From NCBI GenBank assembly GCA_026874595.1, contig CM049307.1:73510643-73574642 (forward strand): a stretch of DNA of 64,000 bases. Direction: 5' to 3'. Below the pieces are notes generated by a model that did not search any database, was not told where the DNA came from, and saw only the letters and a program-made list of their open reading frames with translations. Below are positions 48,801 to 53,141 of the stretch, in pieces. The translations under genes and the position numbers were made by a program. Source of the stretch: Sipunculus nudus. Its lineage: Eukaryota > Annelida > Sipuncula > Golfingiida > Sipunculidae. Positions within the stretch are counted from its first letter, which is position 1, and each line of letters starts with the position of its first letter.

Positions 48801-51800
48801 TTGTGATGGATCATTTAGACAAATCTCCTGTTACTGCTAACATTGTTAAACTGGGAACTGAGAGGGACCCCCTTATGTCAAAAGTGATGAAAATGGTACA
48901 AGAGGGGTTCCCCAGGAAAGTGAATGATGACACCCTGCGTCCGTTCTTCAATAGAAGAAATGAACTGAGTGTACAGGATGGATGTTTGATGTGGGGTGGC
49001 CGTGTAATCATACCACCAAAAAGTCAGGCCACACTTCTTGAAGACCTCCACAGTACACACCCAGGCATAGTTCGCATGAAGGCACTGGAAAGAAGCATCA
49101 TGTGGTGGCCCTGTATGGATGCAGACATTGAACAAACTGTGAAATGCTGTGACGAATGTCAGCTGAGTCGTCACCAACCTGTATGGGCCCCGCTACAGCC
49201 CTGGCCATTTCCAGACCACCCCTGGTCGCGAATCCACATAGATTATGCTGGGCCGTTACAGGGGAAAATGCTCTTGATTATCGTCGACGCCCACTCAAAG
49301 TGGATTGAGGCACATATAACATATGGCTCTACGGCCTCCATAACTGTTGAGAAGCTACGCTTGACATTTAGTACTCATGGTGTTCCGGGTATCACAGTGT
49401 CGGACAATGCGACTGCATTTATGAGCAGCGAATTTCAGTACTTTTGCCAAGCTAACGGCATTAAACACATAACCAGTGCACCTCACCATCCTTCTACAAA
49501 TGGCCTAGCAGAATGGGCTGTCTGTACGGTTAAAGAAGGCCTTAAACGGTTGGGGGAAGGGAAGCTGGGGATGAAACTAAGTGCACGTCACTTGTTTACC
49601 TATCGCATCACTCCACATCCAACTATCGGAGTGTCGCCTGCGGAATTACTTATGGGTCGAATGCCCAAGTCGCATTTGCACCTAGTACAGCCAAGCCTTG
49701 CTAGGAGAGTGCAAGATAAACAGTCAAAATAGAAACAACATAATGACAAACGTGCAAAGTACCGCGAGTTCAAAGTAGGTGATCTGGTGTATACCAAGTA
49801 CTATAGCAATAACACTAGCTTCTGGGTTCCCGGCACTGTTTTGCAAAAGACAGGACCAGTATCGTATCAGGCTTGTGTCACTGATGGACCTGTCATCCGA
49901 CGTGACATAGATCAACTCCGTCCATGGCTTAACGAGGAATCCTTTGCACTGCCTTTGTGGGAGTACCCGCAAGGAACGCCCACTACAGATGTTACCAGTA
50001 CTGCTGCAGGTAACATTAATCACCCTGTAAACACAGAGGCTACAAATCCACCAGCACGAGAGCTGTTACCAGAAACCAATCAGCAAGTTCCCACTGAACC
50101 GCCTGTAAGACGCTCTACTCGTGAAAGGAGACCGCCTGATAGATTGGACTTGTAATTAATGAACCACATGTAATACACCTGTTTTACTGACCATACAGCA
50201 TGCCTTAATTGATTATCTATGATACACATATACAGTTTCATTACATGCAACCAGTACAAACCGTCATTAACAAGGACTCCGTGAATATTTCATAAATGGT
50301 GTTTATTCAGTATAACAAGGACTCTTTGATTGTTCTTCAGGTTCATTTAATTACATATCATGTGACTTCTGGACTTAAGAGGGGAGGAAATGTGATGTAT
50401 TAACCGTATGATCCCCAGAGTTCTCAGCTATATACGGGCTTCTCCCGTGGTCAGTTTGCCTCGTTGTGGATTAAAGGACTTGTATGCCGGCATTGTTTGT
50501 CTTGACTTTTTGATTGTCAATACTTGACATTATAGTTATTGTCTTGTGAACGTGATAACTTTTGAAGGGCTGCATATTTTCCTCCAAAATTTGAAACACT
50601 CATTGTTCCTACCAAATGTCTGGAGTTCAAAATCCAGTGACCTTGACCTTGATCTTCAGGGTCAAATTTATGCAATTCTGGAATTATTGTGACCCCCATA
50701 ACTTTGCCAGTACTGAAGACTTTTTAGCTCAGCTGACTGAAAGTCATCTGAGCTATAGCGATCACTCTTTAAATTGTCTGTCATCCGTCTGTCTGTCTGC
50801 CTAGCTGTCTGTCTGTCTGTCAATTCGTCTGTTAACAGGGCACAAATGGTAACCACTGGACCTAGAATCTTCTAACTTGACATCCAAGGAGACCCATGAA
50901 ACCAGAAATTAGGTCTCTGTTACGTAGAACTAAAAATTTGTATTTGAACGACTAATGCATTGATCACCATGATTTTTTGCATGCATATTCATCATGGAGT
51001 GTTTCATCAGTTCCTGGTGGTGCCACCTAAATTTTTTTCAAATTTTACACATTTTTTTCTCTTTTTTTGAGACCTACAAAGATGTTGTTGTCTGTTAAAA
51101 GGGCACAAATCATAACCATTGCACCTACAATCTTCTAACTTCACATCCAGGGAGGTCGATGAAAAATCTCCTTGGAAACCTAAAATTAGGTCTCTGATAC
51201 CCATATCTTTCAAGCTAAGCTTCAGTTGAATGGGGATACCACCTACAAAATTTGGCATTCAGGAGATAAAATTTGTTTTGTGAAGGTCTTCTTAGTCAGC
51301 TGACCGTCATGACTCATGGGTCACTTGTTCTTCATATTTATCACACCTGTTCTTTCTGCCAAAATCTCAGTGGAGTTTGAAAAGTGGTGACCTTGTCATT
51401 CAAGGTTAAATCTGCTGATATCTAGAATCATTGTTTTAAGATAGCACATATTTTACCCCTAATGTTTTGGGATGGCCCCTAAATCTGTAATAGGTGCTGC
51501 AAAAAAAGCCATTCTGGTGTTTACTCTGTCCATCAGAAACACAAAGCTTGTGAAATCAGTTTTAAACTTTTGTTAAACTTACATGAACATTTAACAATAA
51601 TAATAATATATGTGTACTCTGTACGATGCTGTTATTACATTTTTGCTGAATACTTAAGTTTTCTTCAGCAAAACCATTCTAGCACAGACTCCTATATCTC
51701 CAGTTCACCTGTTTTATAAGTTGTTATGCATCTGTGTGTGAGTGATCACAGTCAATGTCTGTGTAATCATACCAAGACTGCATGACCACAGGTCTTGTCA

Positions 51801-53141
51801 TGTGCATGCTTAAAAACTGGCAAAGGGGAAGAAACAGGAAAGAAGAATCATGGAAGACATAAATGGTTAGAAGCTTGAAAAACCTTGATTGTCCAGTATG
51901 GCCAACAGGTGGCATGCATGCCAATTTTTTTTTCTACCACTGATAGCACCTGGTGCCAGTTTATCTCCACTTGTGCACAGGCATAACAGAATAGTTTTAG
52001 AATGAAATATTGGCTGATACAATAATATATTAAGTAGAAACACTATACTTGATGATTATATTACATACCTGGTGTGGGAATAGATCTATTCAATCAGGTA
52101 ATATTTTTGTTATTGTTCTATGAGTATCACTATGAGTAACATTGCTGTTGACGTTTCAGGTCAGTGTCATTTGTCCTTGGTTTGGCCTCCATGGCCTTTT
52201 TCACTTTGACAATCTTCTATGTCATCATTGATGTCTATGGACTCTGGACAGGGACACCTTTCTTCTATCCAGGTAGGACTGTATATCATGTGTACCGGTA
52301 CAGAGGTAGTTACTCCACTGATTTACTTCCATATAACAATCATCAACATGTACTGCAAAAAACATCATTATTTCTTTTAATTTTATAAATTAATTTACTT
52401 ATTTTACAAAGTAATGAATAATTTGTTCATAAAGGGCAATACCATACAGAAATGGTCAGAATTAGTTGTAAAATCATGTTTGATGATCCAAAGAAATCAG
52501 ATAAGTGATAATCAGTTATTAATTTATTTTATGTACATTAATATTACCATGAAATCTGCTACTTTATAGAATGATACTTAAATATTGACCCATTTAATTC
52601 AATTTAACTTGTACATCACTCTGAGAGGTCAAGTTAATGGCCAGGTTGTTTACACTTGTTTACTGCACAAGGTTAAGTTTTAATGTTTTTCACGACTTAA
52701 TGTCCCATATCTTTGACAGGATTAACAATTTTTTTTCTGGAAAATATAACTACTTTACATGTGCAGACTTTATTTTTTTTGTGATTGATTATGCAAAAAT
52801 GCAACCAATTTAATGGCTTATGAAAGAAAACAACTGGTCATTAATATACATGATAATTTACACACCACTATGCAGAACCCTATTTCCTGTAACAAAAACT
52901 GGTTTGATATTTTTGATGGGGTATAATAGGTCCAGAGTAAAAGTTACTGGTAATTTCTTCTACAGGTATGAACTCTATTTTGGTGTACGTATGTCACGAG
53001 GTGTTTGAGACCTACTTCCCTGTATCCTGGTCAGTGCCCAATACTCACGCGGCACAGCTTGCAATGAACCTGTACGGTGCTGCCCTCTGGACCATCGTCT
53101 CCACCGTGCTGTACTACAAAGGGATCTTCATCACCATATAG
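12272..53141 (+). CDS. HGSNAT: HGSNAT: heparan-alpha-glucosaminide N-acetyltransferase (complete, 17 coding exons plus one alternative)
   Basis: Exons: 12272-12326, 14056-14252, 15927-16060, 17927-18042, 23002-23071, 24035-24092, 26391-26500, 28217-28324 or 30092-30199, 33954-34102, 35348-35463, 36119-36243, 39074-39200, 39553-39639, 44970-45044, 45287-45357, 52160-52272, 52966-53141. All junctions are GT-AG and every phase matches, giving 628 codons plus TAG, close to the human length. The enzyme carries acetyl groups from cytosolic acetyl-CoA across the lysosomal membrane to the terminal glucosamine of heparan sulfate. Residues 1-25 look like a signal peptide, a lumenal domain with N-glycosylation sites follows, and a multi-pass membrane domain begins near residue 168. 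Family motifs seen: [10 protein letters not shown], the NY-GG-YW-FF-H segment, [36 protein letters not shown] and CHEVFE. The main oddities are duplicated exon 8 and the splice-site minisatellite at exon 12. Confidence 0.96.
12327..14055. other. HGSNAT intron 1
   Basis: It contains a copy of a MITE-like repeat (12573-12760). The rest is AT-rich with no recognised gene. CCCCCCCCC near 13180 and T runs are simple sequence. Confidence 0.7.
12573..12760. repeat. Short dispersed repeat (family M), copy 1
   Basis: About 190 bp, beginning AGTGGAACATG and ending GTTTCACTGTA, so the ends are roughly inverted. Inside are several GGTGGTCTTATTAGA-type phrases. Related copies lie at 30270-30466, 34816-35000 and 60493-60883. 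It looks like a MITE or SINE-size repeat. Confidence 0.7.
14056..14252 (+). CDS. HGSNAT: HGSNAT exon 2 (lumenal domain)
   Basis: TTTCAG acceptor and CAG/gtaaca donor. It completes the signal peptide ([10 protein letters not shown]) and encodes the first lumenal segment ([14 protein letters not shown] through AQTDACEQ). Phase 0 at the end. Confidence 0.85.
14565..14808 (-). repeat. tRNA-derived SINE-like repeat
   Basis: On the minus strand from 14808, CTCCGGTGGCTCTGGGGTAG looks like an A box region and CATGAGTTCAAATC, 30-odd bases on, looks like a B box. The closing AAGGAGAGG can pair with the start, as in a tRNA acceptor arm. The sequence further on (14565-14740) would be the SINE body. Its outer limit is uncertain. 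Confidence 0.55.
15749..15804. repeat. (TA)n microsatellite
   Basis: About 25 TA dinucleotides with one short break, in HGSNAT intron 2. Confidence 0.95.
15927..16060 (+). CDS. HGSNAT: HGSNAT exon 3 (lumenal domain)
   Basis: TTTCAG acceptor and AAG/gtaaca donor. It encodes [12 protein letters not shown] through TVVVTR with N-glycosylation sequons NVT and NHT, fitting a lumenal position. It ends in phase 2. Confidence 0.88.
16109..16880 (+). repeat. Dispersed repeat (family K), plus-strand copy
   Basis: From about 16316 it carries a GGGGGACAATGATTTGGG opening, TCTGTCTGTC runs, and two related units with TTTCCATGGGGTAACTTTCC-like phrases, then GTTTTTATGTTCGCCTGCAG phrases. The same text occurs reversed at 34225-34610. 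The part before 16316 (TTACCTCCACCAAGGGGC) may be a separate repeat. Confidence 0.65.
17927..18042 (+). CDS. HGSNAT: HGSNAT exon 4 (lumenal domain end)
   Basis: CTTCAG acceptor and ATAC/gtgagt donor. It encodes [20 protein letters not shown] and runs to PTDSNI. The FGEYG segment and the DSN-(L/I)-P stretch just before the first membrane helix match human HGSNAT. Confidence 0.92.
18472..22785 (+). mobile_element. AGCTCAGCTGAC-family element (family C), interrupted by family B
   Basis: It opens with TTTTAGCTCAGCTGAC and a TCAG-TGGGCTATAG arm that can form a hairpin, followed by GTCCGTCTGTCCGTCTG and four to five ~180-bp units with AGGTCAAAGGTCAAGGTCAC phrases. A family B element splits it at 19400-21380. 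A family C type 3' end, CAGCTGAGCGTCATGACCCA then TGGGTCACTTGT, lies at 22752-22785. Whether everything between 21555 and 22750 belongs to the same element is not clear. Confidence 0.55.
19400..21380 (+). mobile_element. Helitron-like non-autonomous element, family B, copy 1
   Basis: The 5' end is TGTATCCGCCAAAACAGAG, whose GTATCC-CAAAAC arm pairs with the following GTTTTG-GGATAC. The 3' end is GGCGGATAC, then the GTAGTCG/CGACTAC hairpin (loop about 5) and ATTCTAGT. The core is a 280-bp tandem repeat (copies at about 19881, 20161, 20441 and partial ones), very similar between copies. Each unit carries the 12-bp palindrome GGTGGCGCCACC twice. A (GCC)n run lies near 19453. The short repeated open frames are by-products of the repeat. 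Confidence 0.75.
21381..23001. other. HGSNAT intron 4, right part
   Basis: No gene is recognised. The left part resembles family C sequence; from about 21560 on it is ordinary AT-rich intron up to the exon 5 acceptor (CCGTACAG). Confidence 0.5.
23002..23071 (+). CDS. HGSNAT: HGSNAT exon 5 (first transmembrane helix)
   Basis: The acceptor is CGTACAG and the donor is CAG/gtatgt. Seventy bases encode [20 protein letters not shown] and LLY, a clear membrane helix in the position of TM1 of HGSNAT. Confidence 0.92.
24035..24092 (+). CDS. HGSNAT: HGSNAT exon 6 (cytosolic linker)
   Basis: TTACAG acceptor and TCT/gtgagt donor. It encodes [19 protein letters not shown]. The ETERLVNS part matches the ETDRLINS of the human protein. 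Confidence 0.92.
24134..25317 (+). mobile_element. Helitron-like element, family B, copy 2
   Basis: Same ends as copy 1 (TGTATCCGCCAAAACAGAG; GGCGGATACACGTAG hairpin; ATTCTAGT) but with fewer 280-bp core units. It lies 42 bases after the exon 6 donor. Confidence 0.75.
25446..25610 (+). repeat. Dispersed repeat (family P), copy 1
   Basis: It starts near TTTGGAGCTGGATGCAAAG and contains TTGCTATACAAAGCAGC and GGGACTACTGCAGTG. A diverged second copy lies at 26056-26225 in the same orientation. Confidence 0.7.
26056..26225 (+). repeat. Dispersed repeat (family P), copy 2
   Basis: Parallel to 25446-25610: TTTGGAGCTGGATGCACAG, TTGCTATACAAAGCAGC and GGATGACTGCAGTG occur in the same order. The two copies are about 610 bp apart in HGSNAT intron 6. 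Confidence 0.7.
26391..26500 (+). CDS. HGSNAT: HGSNAT exon 7 (start of catalytic domain)
   Basis: GTACAG acceptor and AGAGG/gtgagt donor. It encodes an acidic loop ([11 protein letters not shown]) and then [13 protein letters not shown], the conserved start of the acyltransferase membrane domain (human RLRSVDTFRG). It ends in phase 2 (GG), which fits either version of exon 8. Confidence 0.95.
26501..28216. other. HGSNAT intron 7
   Basis: AT-rich intron with no recognised gene or repeat family. Short open frames near 26706-26930 and 27342 have no protein features. Confidence 0.6.
28217..28324 (+). CDS. HGSNAT: HGSNAT exon 8a (alternative version A)
   Basis: TTTTCAG acceptor and CCGTG/gtgagt donor; 108 bases. 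It encodes [17 protein letters not shown] and then [12 protein letters not shown]. It keeps phase 2 at both ends, like exon 8b, and the histidine of the FFKH segment, which is the position of the catalytic histidine in human HGSNAT. Compared with exon 8b it has NYHGGR in place of NYGGGG, and 26 of 37 residues agree. It has intact splice sites and no stop. Confidence 0.9.
28495..28790 (+). repeat. tRNA-derived SINE-like repeat
   Basis: GTGGCATAATGGATAGGGTG is A-box-like and GTTGGTTGGTGTCCCG a weak B box, about 35 bases apart, followed by a non-tRNA body. It lies between exons 8a and 8b. The ends are uncertain. Confidence 0.45.
29791..29850. repeat. (TA)n and T-run microsatellite
   Basis: Two TA runs separated by TTCTTT, followed by a run of T. 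Confidence 0.9.
30092..30199 (+). CDS. HGSNAT: HGSNAT exon 8b (alternative version B)
   Basis: CTTTAG acceptor and CCGTG/gtatgt donor; 108 bases, with the same phases as exon 8a. It encodes [19 protein letters not shown] and [12 protein letters not shown], closer to the human version ([19 protein letters not shown]) than exon 8a. The histidine of the NH-S pair is kept. Because the length is a multiple of three, skipping or double inclusion would hold the frame but delete or repeat 36 residues of a core membrane helix, so exclusive use is expected. Confidence 0.92.
30270..30466. repeat. Short dispersed repeat (family M), copy 2
   Basis: Same internal phrases as copy 1 (ACTGGCTAAAAGTGGTC, AGGTGGTCTTA, and a CCACTGT end). 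It lies 70 bases after exon 8b. Confidence 0.6.
30709..32899 (+). mobile_element. Helitron-like element, family A, copy 2, with internal 856-bp duplication
   Basis: Same ends as the copy at 6228-7596 (ATGCCCCCGCC; CCAGGCGGGGGCATTC; the GTGTCG/CGACAC hairpin; GTCTAG). The core holds about 12 units of ~172 bp. A five-unit block of 856 bp (about 31000-31855) is repeated almost exactly at 31856-32711. It lies in the intron between exons 8b and 9. Confidence 0.78.
32900..33953. other. HGSNAT intron 8, right part
   Basis: No known repeat is recognised. A minus-strand frame of 123 codons at 33116-33487 is long for such AT-rich DNA but I cannot assign it to any family. The remainder is A/T-rich up to the acceptor at 33951-33953. 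Confidence 0.45.
33954..34102 (+). CDS. HGSNAT: HGSNAT exon 9
   Basis: ATTTAG acceptor, AAAG/gtaaga donor. It completes the tryptophan codon left open by exon 8 and encodes [20 protein letters not shown] and then [15 protein letters not shown]. The [10 protein letters not shown] helix corresponds to FIMGSSIFLS of the human protein. A second AG with a CAG at 33930 would break the frame. Confidence 0.94.
34225..34610 (-). repeat. Dispersed repeat (family K), minus-strand copy
   Basis: The minus strand carries the same phrases as 16316-16880: an opening with GGGGACATTGATTTGGG, TCTGTCTGTC runs, TTTCCATGCGATAACTTTCC, and two GTTTTTATGTTC units at its end. Confidence 0.7.
34816..35000. repeat. Short dispersed repeat (family M), copy 3
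   Basis: CAGTGGAACCTGTCC to CAGGTTTCATTG, with inverted ends and repeated CTGTCTAATAAGACCA phrases. Confidence 0.7.
35348..35463 (+). CDS. HGSNAT: HGSNAT exon 10
   Basis: TTTGTAG acceptor and GAG/gtattg donor. It encodes [19 protein letters not shown] then MEVFFATP, the RIPGVLQRL motif that is almost unchanged in the family. Confidence 0.95.
36119..36243 (+). CDS. HGSNAT: HGSNAT exon 11
   Basis: CTTTTCAG acceptor and CCAAA/gtcagt donor. It encodes [20 protein letters not shown] and a membrane helix ([13 protein letters not shown]) and ends NGCPK with phase 2. Only a G-starting exon continuing GGC-TAT can complete the lysine codon, which fixes the partner acceptor. Confidence 0.93.
36560..39123 (+). 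repeat. 75-bp minisatellite of splice acceptors across the intron 11 / exon 12 border
   Basis: About 34 monomers, mostly 75 bp with four of 74 bp (TTTGGTCC in place of TTTGGGTCC, AG ends at 37427, 37801, 38175, 38549). Each monomer is about 25 bp of intron end (TTTCTTTATTTGATGTC then TGTTTAG) plus the first ~50 bp of exon 12 (GGGCTATTTGGGTCCAGG to AGTACTATAAC). AG positions run from 36602 to 39073. The last monomer continues into the real exon; the other 33 read into a stop. The long open frames across the array arise because 75 is a multiple of three. Confidence 0.97.
39074..39200 (+). CDS. HGSNAT: HGSNAT exon 12 (genuine copy at the end of the array)
   Basis: Acceptor TGTTTAG (39067-39073), donor AAG/gtatgt. 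It encodes [20 protein letters not shown], then [10 protein letters not shown] and HIYQHPTCK, matching human [21 protein letters not shown] and DHLYQHP. This is the only monomer with the exon's 3' half and a donor. NCT is an N-glycosylation sequon. Confidence 0.95.
39553..39639 (+). CDS. HGSNAT: HGSNAT exon 13
   Basis: ATGCAG acceptor and CAG/gtatgt donor; 87 bases in phase 0. It encodes [20 protein letters not shown] and [15 protein letters not shown] is a family signature. Confidence 0.95.
39640..41200. repeat. Diverged tandem repeat (family Q) directly after exon 13
   Basis: TTTGGTGATTTTTGGCCAAG (39672) and a similar phrase at 40356, with GCATACTAA phrases following each, show at least two related units; weaker ones follow at about 40930. 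It starts within a few bases of the exon 13 donor. A short family C copy (39812-40063) sits between the two units. Confidence 0.5.
39812..40063 (+). mobile_element. Family C element, short copy
   Basis: Opens with TTTTAGCTCAGCTGACTATA and the AGTCATCTGAGCTATAG arm, which form a hairpin, and ends CAGCTGAGCGTCGTGACTCA then TAGGTCCCTTGTT. Only about 250 bp, so the core is almost absent. Confidence 0.7.
41934..44629 (+). mobile_element. Family C element interrupted by a family B element
   Basis: The 5' hairpin (TTAGCTCAGCTGACTATAAG) is at 41936, and the 3' end (TTCAGCTGAGCAATGTGACC then CATGGGTCCCTTGTT) is at 44595-44629. A family B element sits inside at 42300-43347. Family limits between 43350 and 44590 are unclear; a C run is at about 43898-43912. 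Confidence 0.6.
42300..43347 (+). mobile_element. Helitron-like element, family B, copy 3
   Basis: Same 5' arm (TTGTATCCTCCAAAACAAAG), palindromic core phrases (GGTGGCGCCACC) and 3' end (ACACGTAGTCGCTTGTCAAC then TATTCTAGT). More diverged than the other two copies. Confidence 0.72.
44970..45044 (+). CDS. HGSNAT: HGSNAT exon 14
   Basis: GTTGTAG acceptor, CTG/gtaagt donor; 75 bases. It encodes [20 protein letters not shown] then WAAVL. Matches the AGKILLYYK segment and the following helix of the human protein. Confidence 0.92.
45287..45357 (+). CDS. HGSNAT: HGSNAT exon 15
   Basis: TTTCAG acceptor and CTG/gtaggt donor. It encodes [20 protein letters not shown] and KNLW. The VIPFNKNLW end equals the FIPVNKNLW of human HGSNAT. 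Confidence 0.94.
45428..45778 (+). repeat. Tandem-core repeat (family D), left part, split by a gypsy element
   Basis: Starts TCTCCCCCTCCAGGAGAGAC and holds ~170-bp units with TAACTTTTGAAGGGCTGCAT and CTCCAAAATTTGAAACACTC. The same unit occurs to the right of the retrotransposon at 50535-50720, and part near 51340-51430, showing that the gypsy element and a family C element have split one older repeat. Confidence 0.7.
45779..45921 (+). repeat. 5' LTR (gypsy)
   Basis: 143 bp, from TGTGATGTATTAACGG to CAATACCTGACA, with TG...CA ends. It is unusually short for a gypsy LTR. TCAGCTATAAATT could be a weak TATA region. Confidence 0.93.
45925..45942 (+). other. Candidate primer binding site
   Basis: TGGCGACGAGCAGG begins three bases after the 5' LTR. 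Starting with TGG it could pair with a tRNA CCA end. I cannot identify the tRNA. Confidence 0.5.
46140..47079 (+). pseudogene. gypsy gag with two zinc knuckles (broken)
   Basis: The likely start is the ATG at 46140 ([13 protein letters not shown]). The frame meets TAA at 46194 and again at 46407, then runs to 46733 with capsid-like sequence ([25 protein letters not shown]-like helices). A frame change near 46690-46730 leads to the nucleocapsid part, which has two CCHC knuckles, [14 protein letters not shown] and [14 protein letters not shown], and ends with TAA at 47077-47079. Gag would bind and package the element RNA. Confidence 0.88.
47083..50155 (+). pseudogene. gypsy pol: protease, reverse transcriptase, RNase H, integrase (broken)
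   Basis: Protease active site DTGAAVS is near the start, directly after a TAA that separates it from gag in the same frame. The RT domain spans about 47480-48240, with catalytic YLDDIL at 47944-47961. RNase H starts with TCDASPYG near 48373. The integrase has an HHCC zinc-binding part ([20 protein letters not shown], about 49045-49170), then IDYAGP, SDNATAF and a glutamate 36 residues after that aspartate (D,D-35-E). The C-terminal tail runs to TAA after 50150. Damage seen: TAG at 47677-47679 inside RT, a one-base frame change at about 48368-48378 before RNase H, and TAG at 49730-49732 after the integrase core. Confidence 0.93.
50378..50390 (+). other. Polypurine tract
   Basis: AAGAGGGGAGGAAA lies immediately before the 3' LTR, where plus-strand DNA synthesis would be primed. 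Confidence 0.85.
50391..50529 (+). repeat. 3' LTR (gypsy)
   Basis: 139 bp, from TGTGATGTATTAACCG to CAATACTTGACA. It lacks four bases found in the 5' LTR (ATAAATTTACGG against ATATACGG). Confidence 0.93.
50535..50720 (+). repeat. Tandem-core repeat (family D), right part
   Basis: TAACTTTTGAAGGGCTGCAT and CTCCAAAATTTGAAACACTC as in the left part; the segments are separated by the gypsy insertion. Confidence 0.7.
50724..51329 (+). mobile_element. Family C element, about 600 bp
   Basis: 5' hairpin TTTTAGCTCAGCTGACTGAA with GTCATCTGAGCTATAG; TCTGTCTGTC runs; two ~230-bp units with AGGGCACAAAT and ATCTTCTAACTT; and 3' end CAGCTGACCGTCATGACTCA then TGGGTCACTTGTT. This is the most intact copy. Confidence 0.78.
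51330..52159. other. HGSNAT intron 15, right part
   Basis: The first ~100 bases look like another family D unit (AAATCTCAGTGGAGTTTGAA, ACCTTG, AATCTGCTGA). The rest has no recognised gene. Confidence 0.5.
52160..52272 (+). CDS. HGSNAT: HGSNAT exon 16
   Basis: GTTTCAG acceptor, CCAG/gtagga donor. It encodes [20 protein letters not shown], then VDVYG-like [31 protein letters not shown] is a human HGSNAT motif. Confidence 0.95.
52966..53141 (+). CDS. HGSNAT: HGSNAT exon 17 (stop codon)
   Basis: TCTACAG acceptor, TAG at 53139-53141. It encodes [20 protein letters not shown] and the last membrane helix ([20 protein letters not shown]). The human counterpart is [18 protein letters not shown]; the GH of human is CH here. 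Confidence 0.95.

Larger units (their letters stand above)
45779..50529 (+). mobile_element. Ty3/gypsy LTR retrotransposon, complete but degenerate
   Basis: Two LTRs (45779-45921, 50391-50529), a primer site candidate, a gag region, a pol region in the order protease, RT, RNase H, integrase, a polypurine tract and a TTATA target duplication are all present. This order places it in Ty3/gypsy (Metaviridae). There is no envelope-like frame. The copy is inactivated by several stops and at least two frame changes. LTRs differ at about eight positions plus one 4-bp gap, so it is not a very young insertion. It lies in HGSNAT intron 15, in the same orientation as the gene. Confidence 0.95.
45774..50534. 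repeat. 5-bp target site duplication (TTATA) of the gypsy element
   Basis: TTATA lies at 45774-45778 just before the 5' LTR and again at 50530-50534 just after the 3' LTR. Five-base duplications are normal for Ty3/gypsy integrases. Confidence 0.85.

Noticed and set aside
46441-49177. Minus-strand open frames across the gypsy element
   Set aside because: They are shadows of gag and pol and carry no known domains.
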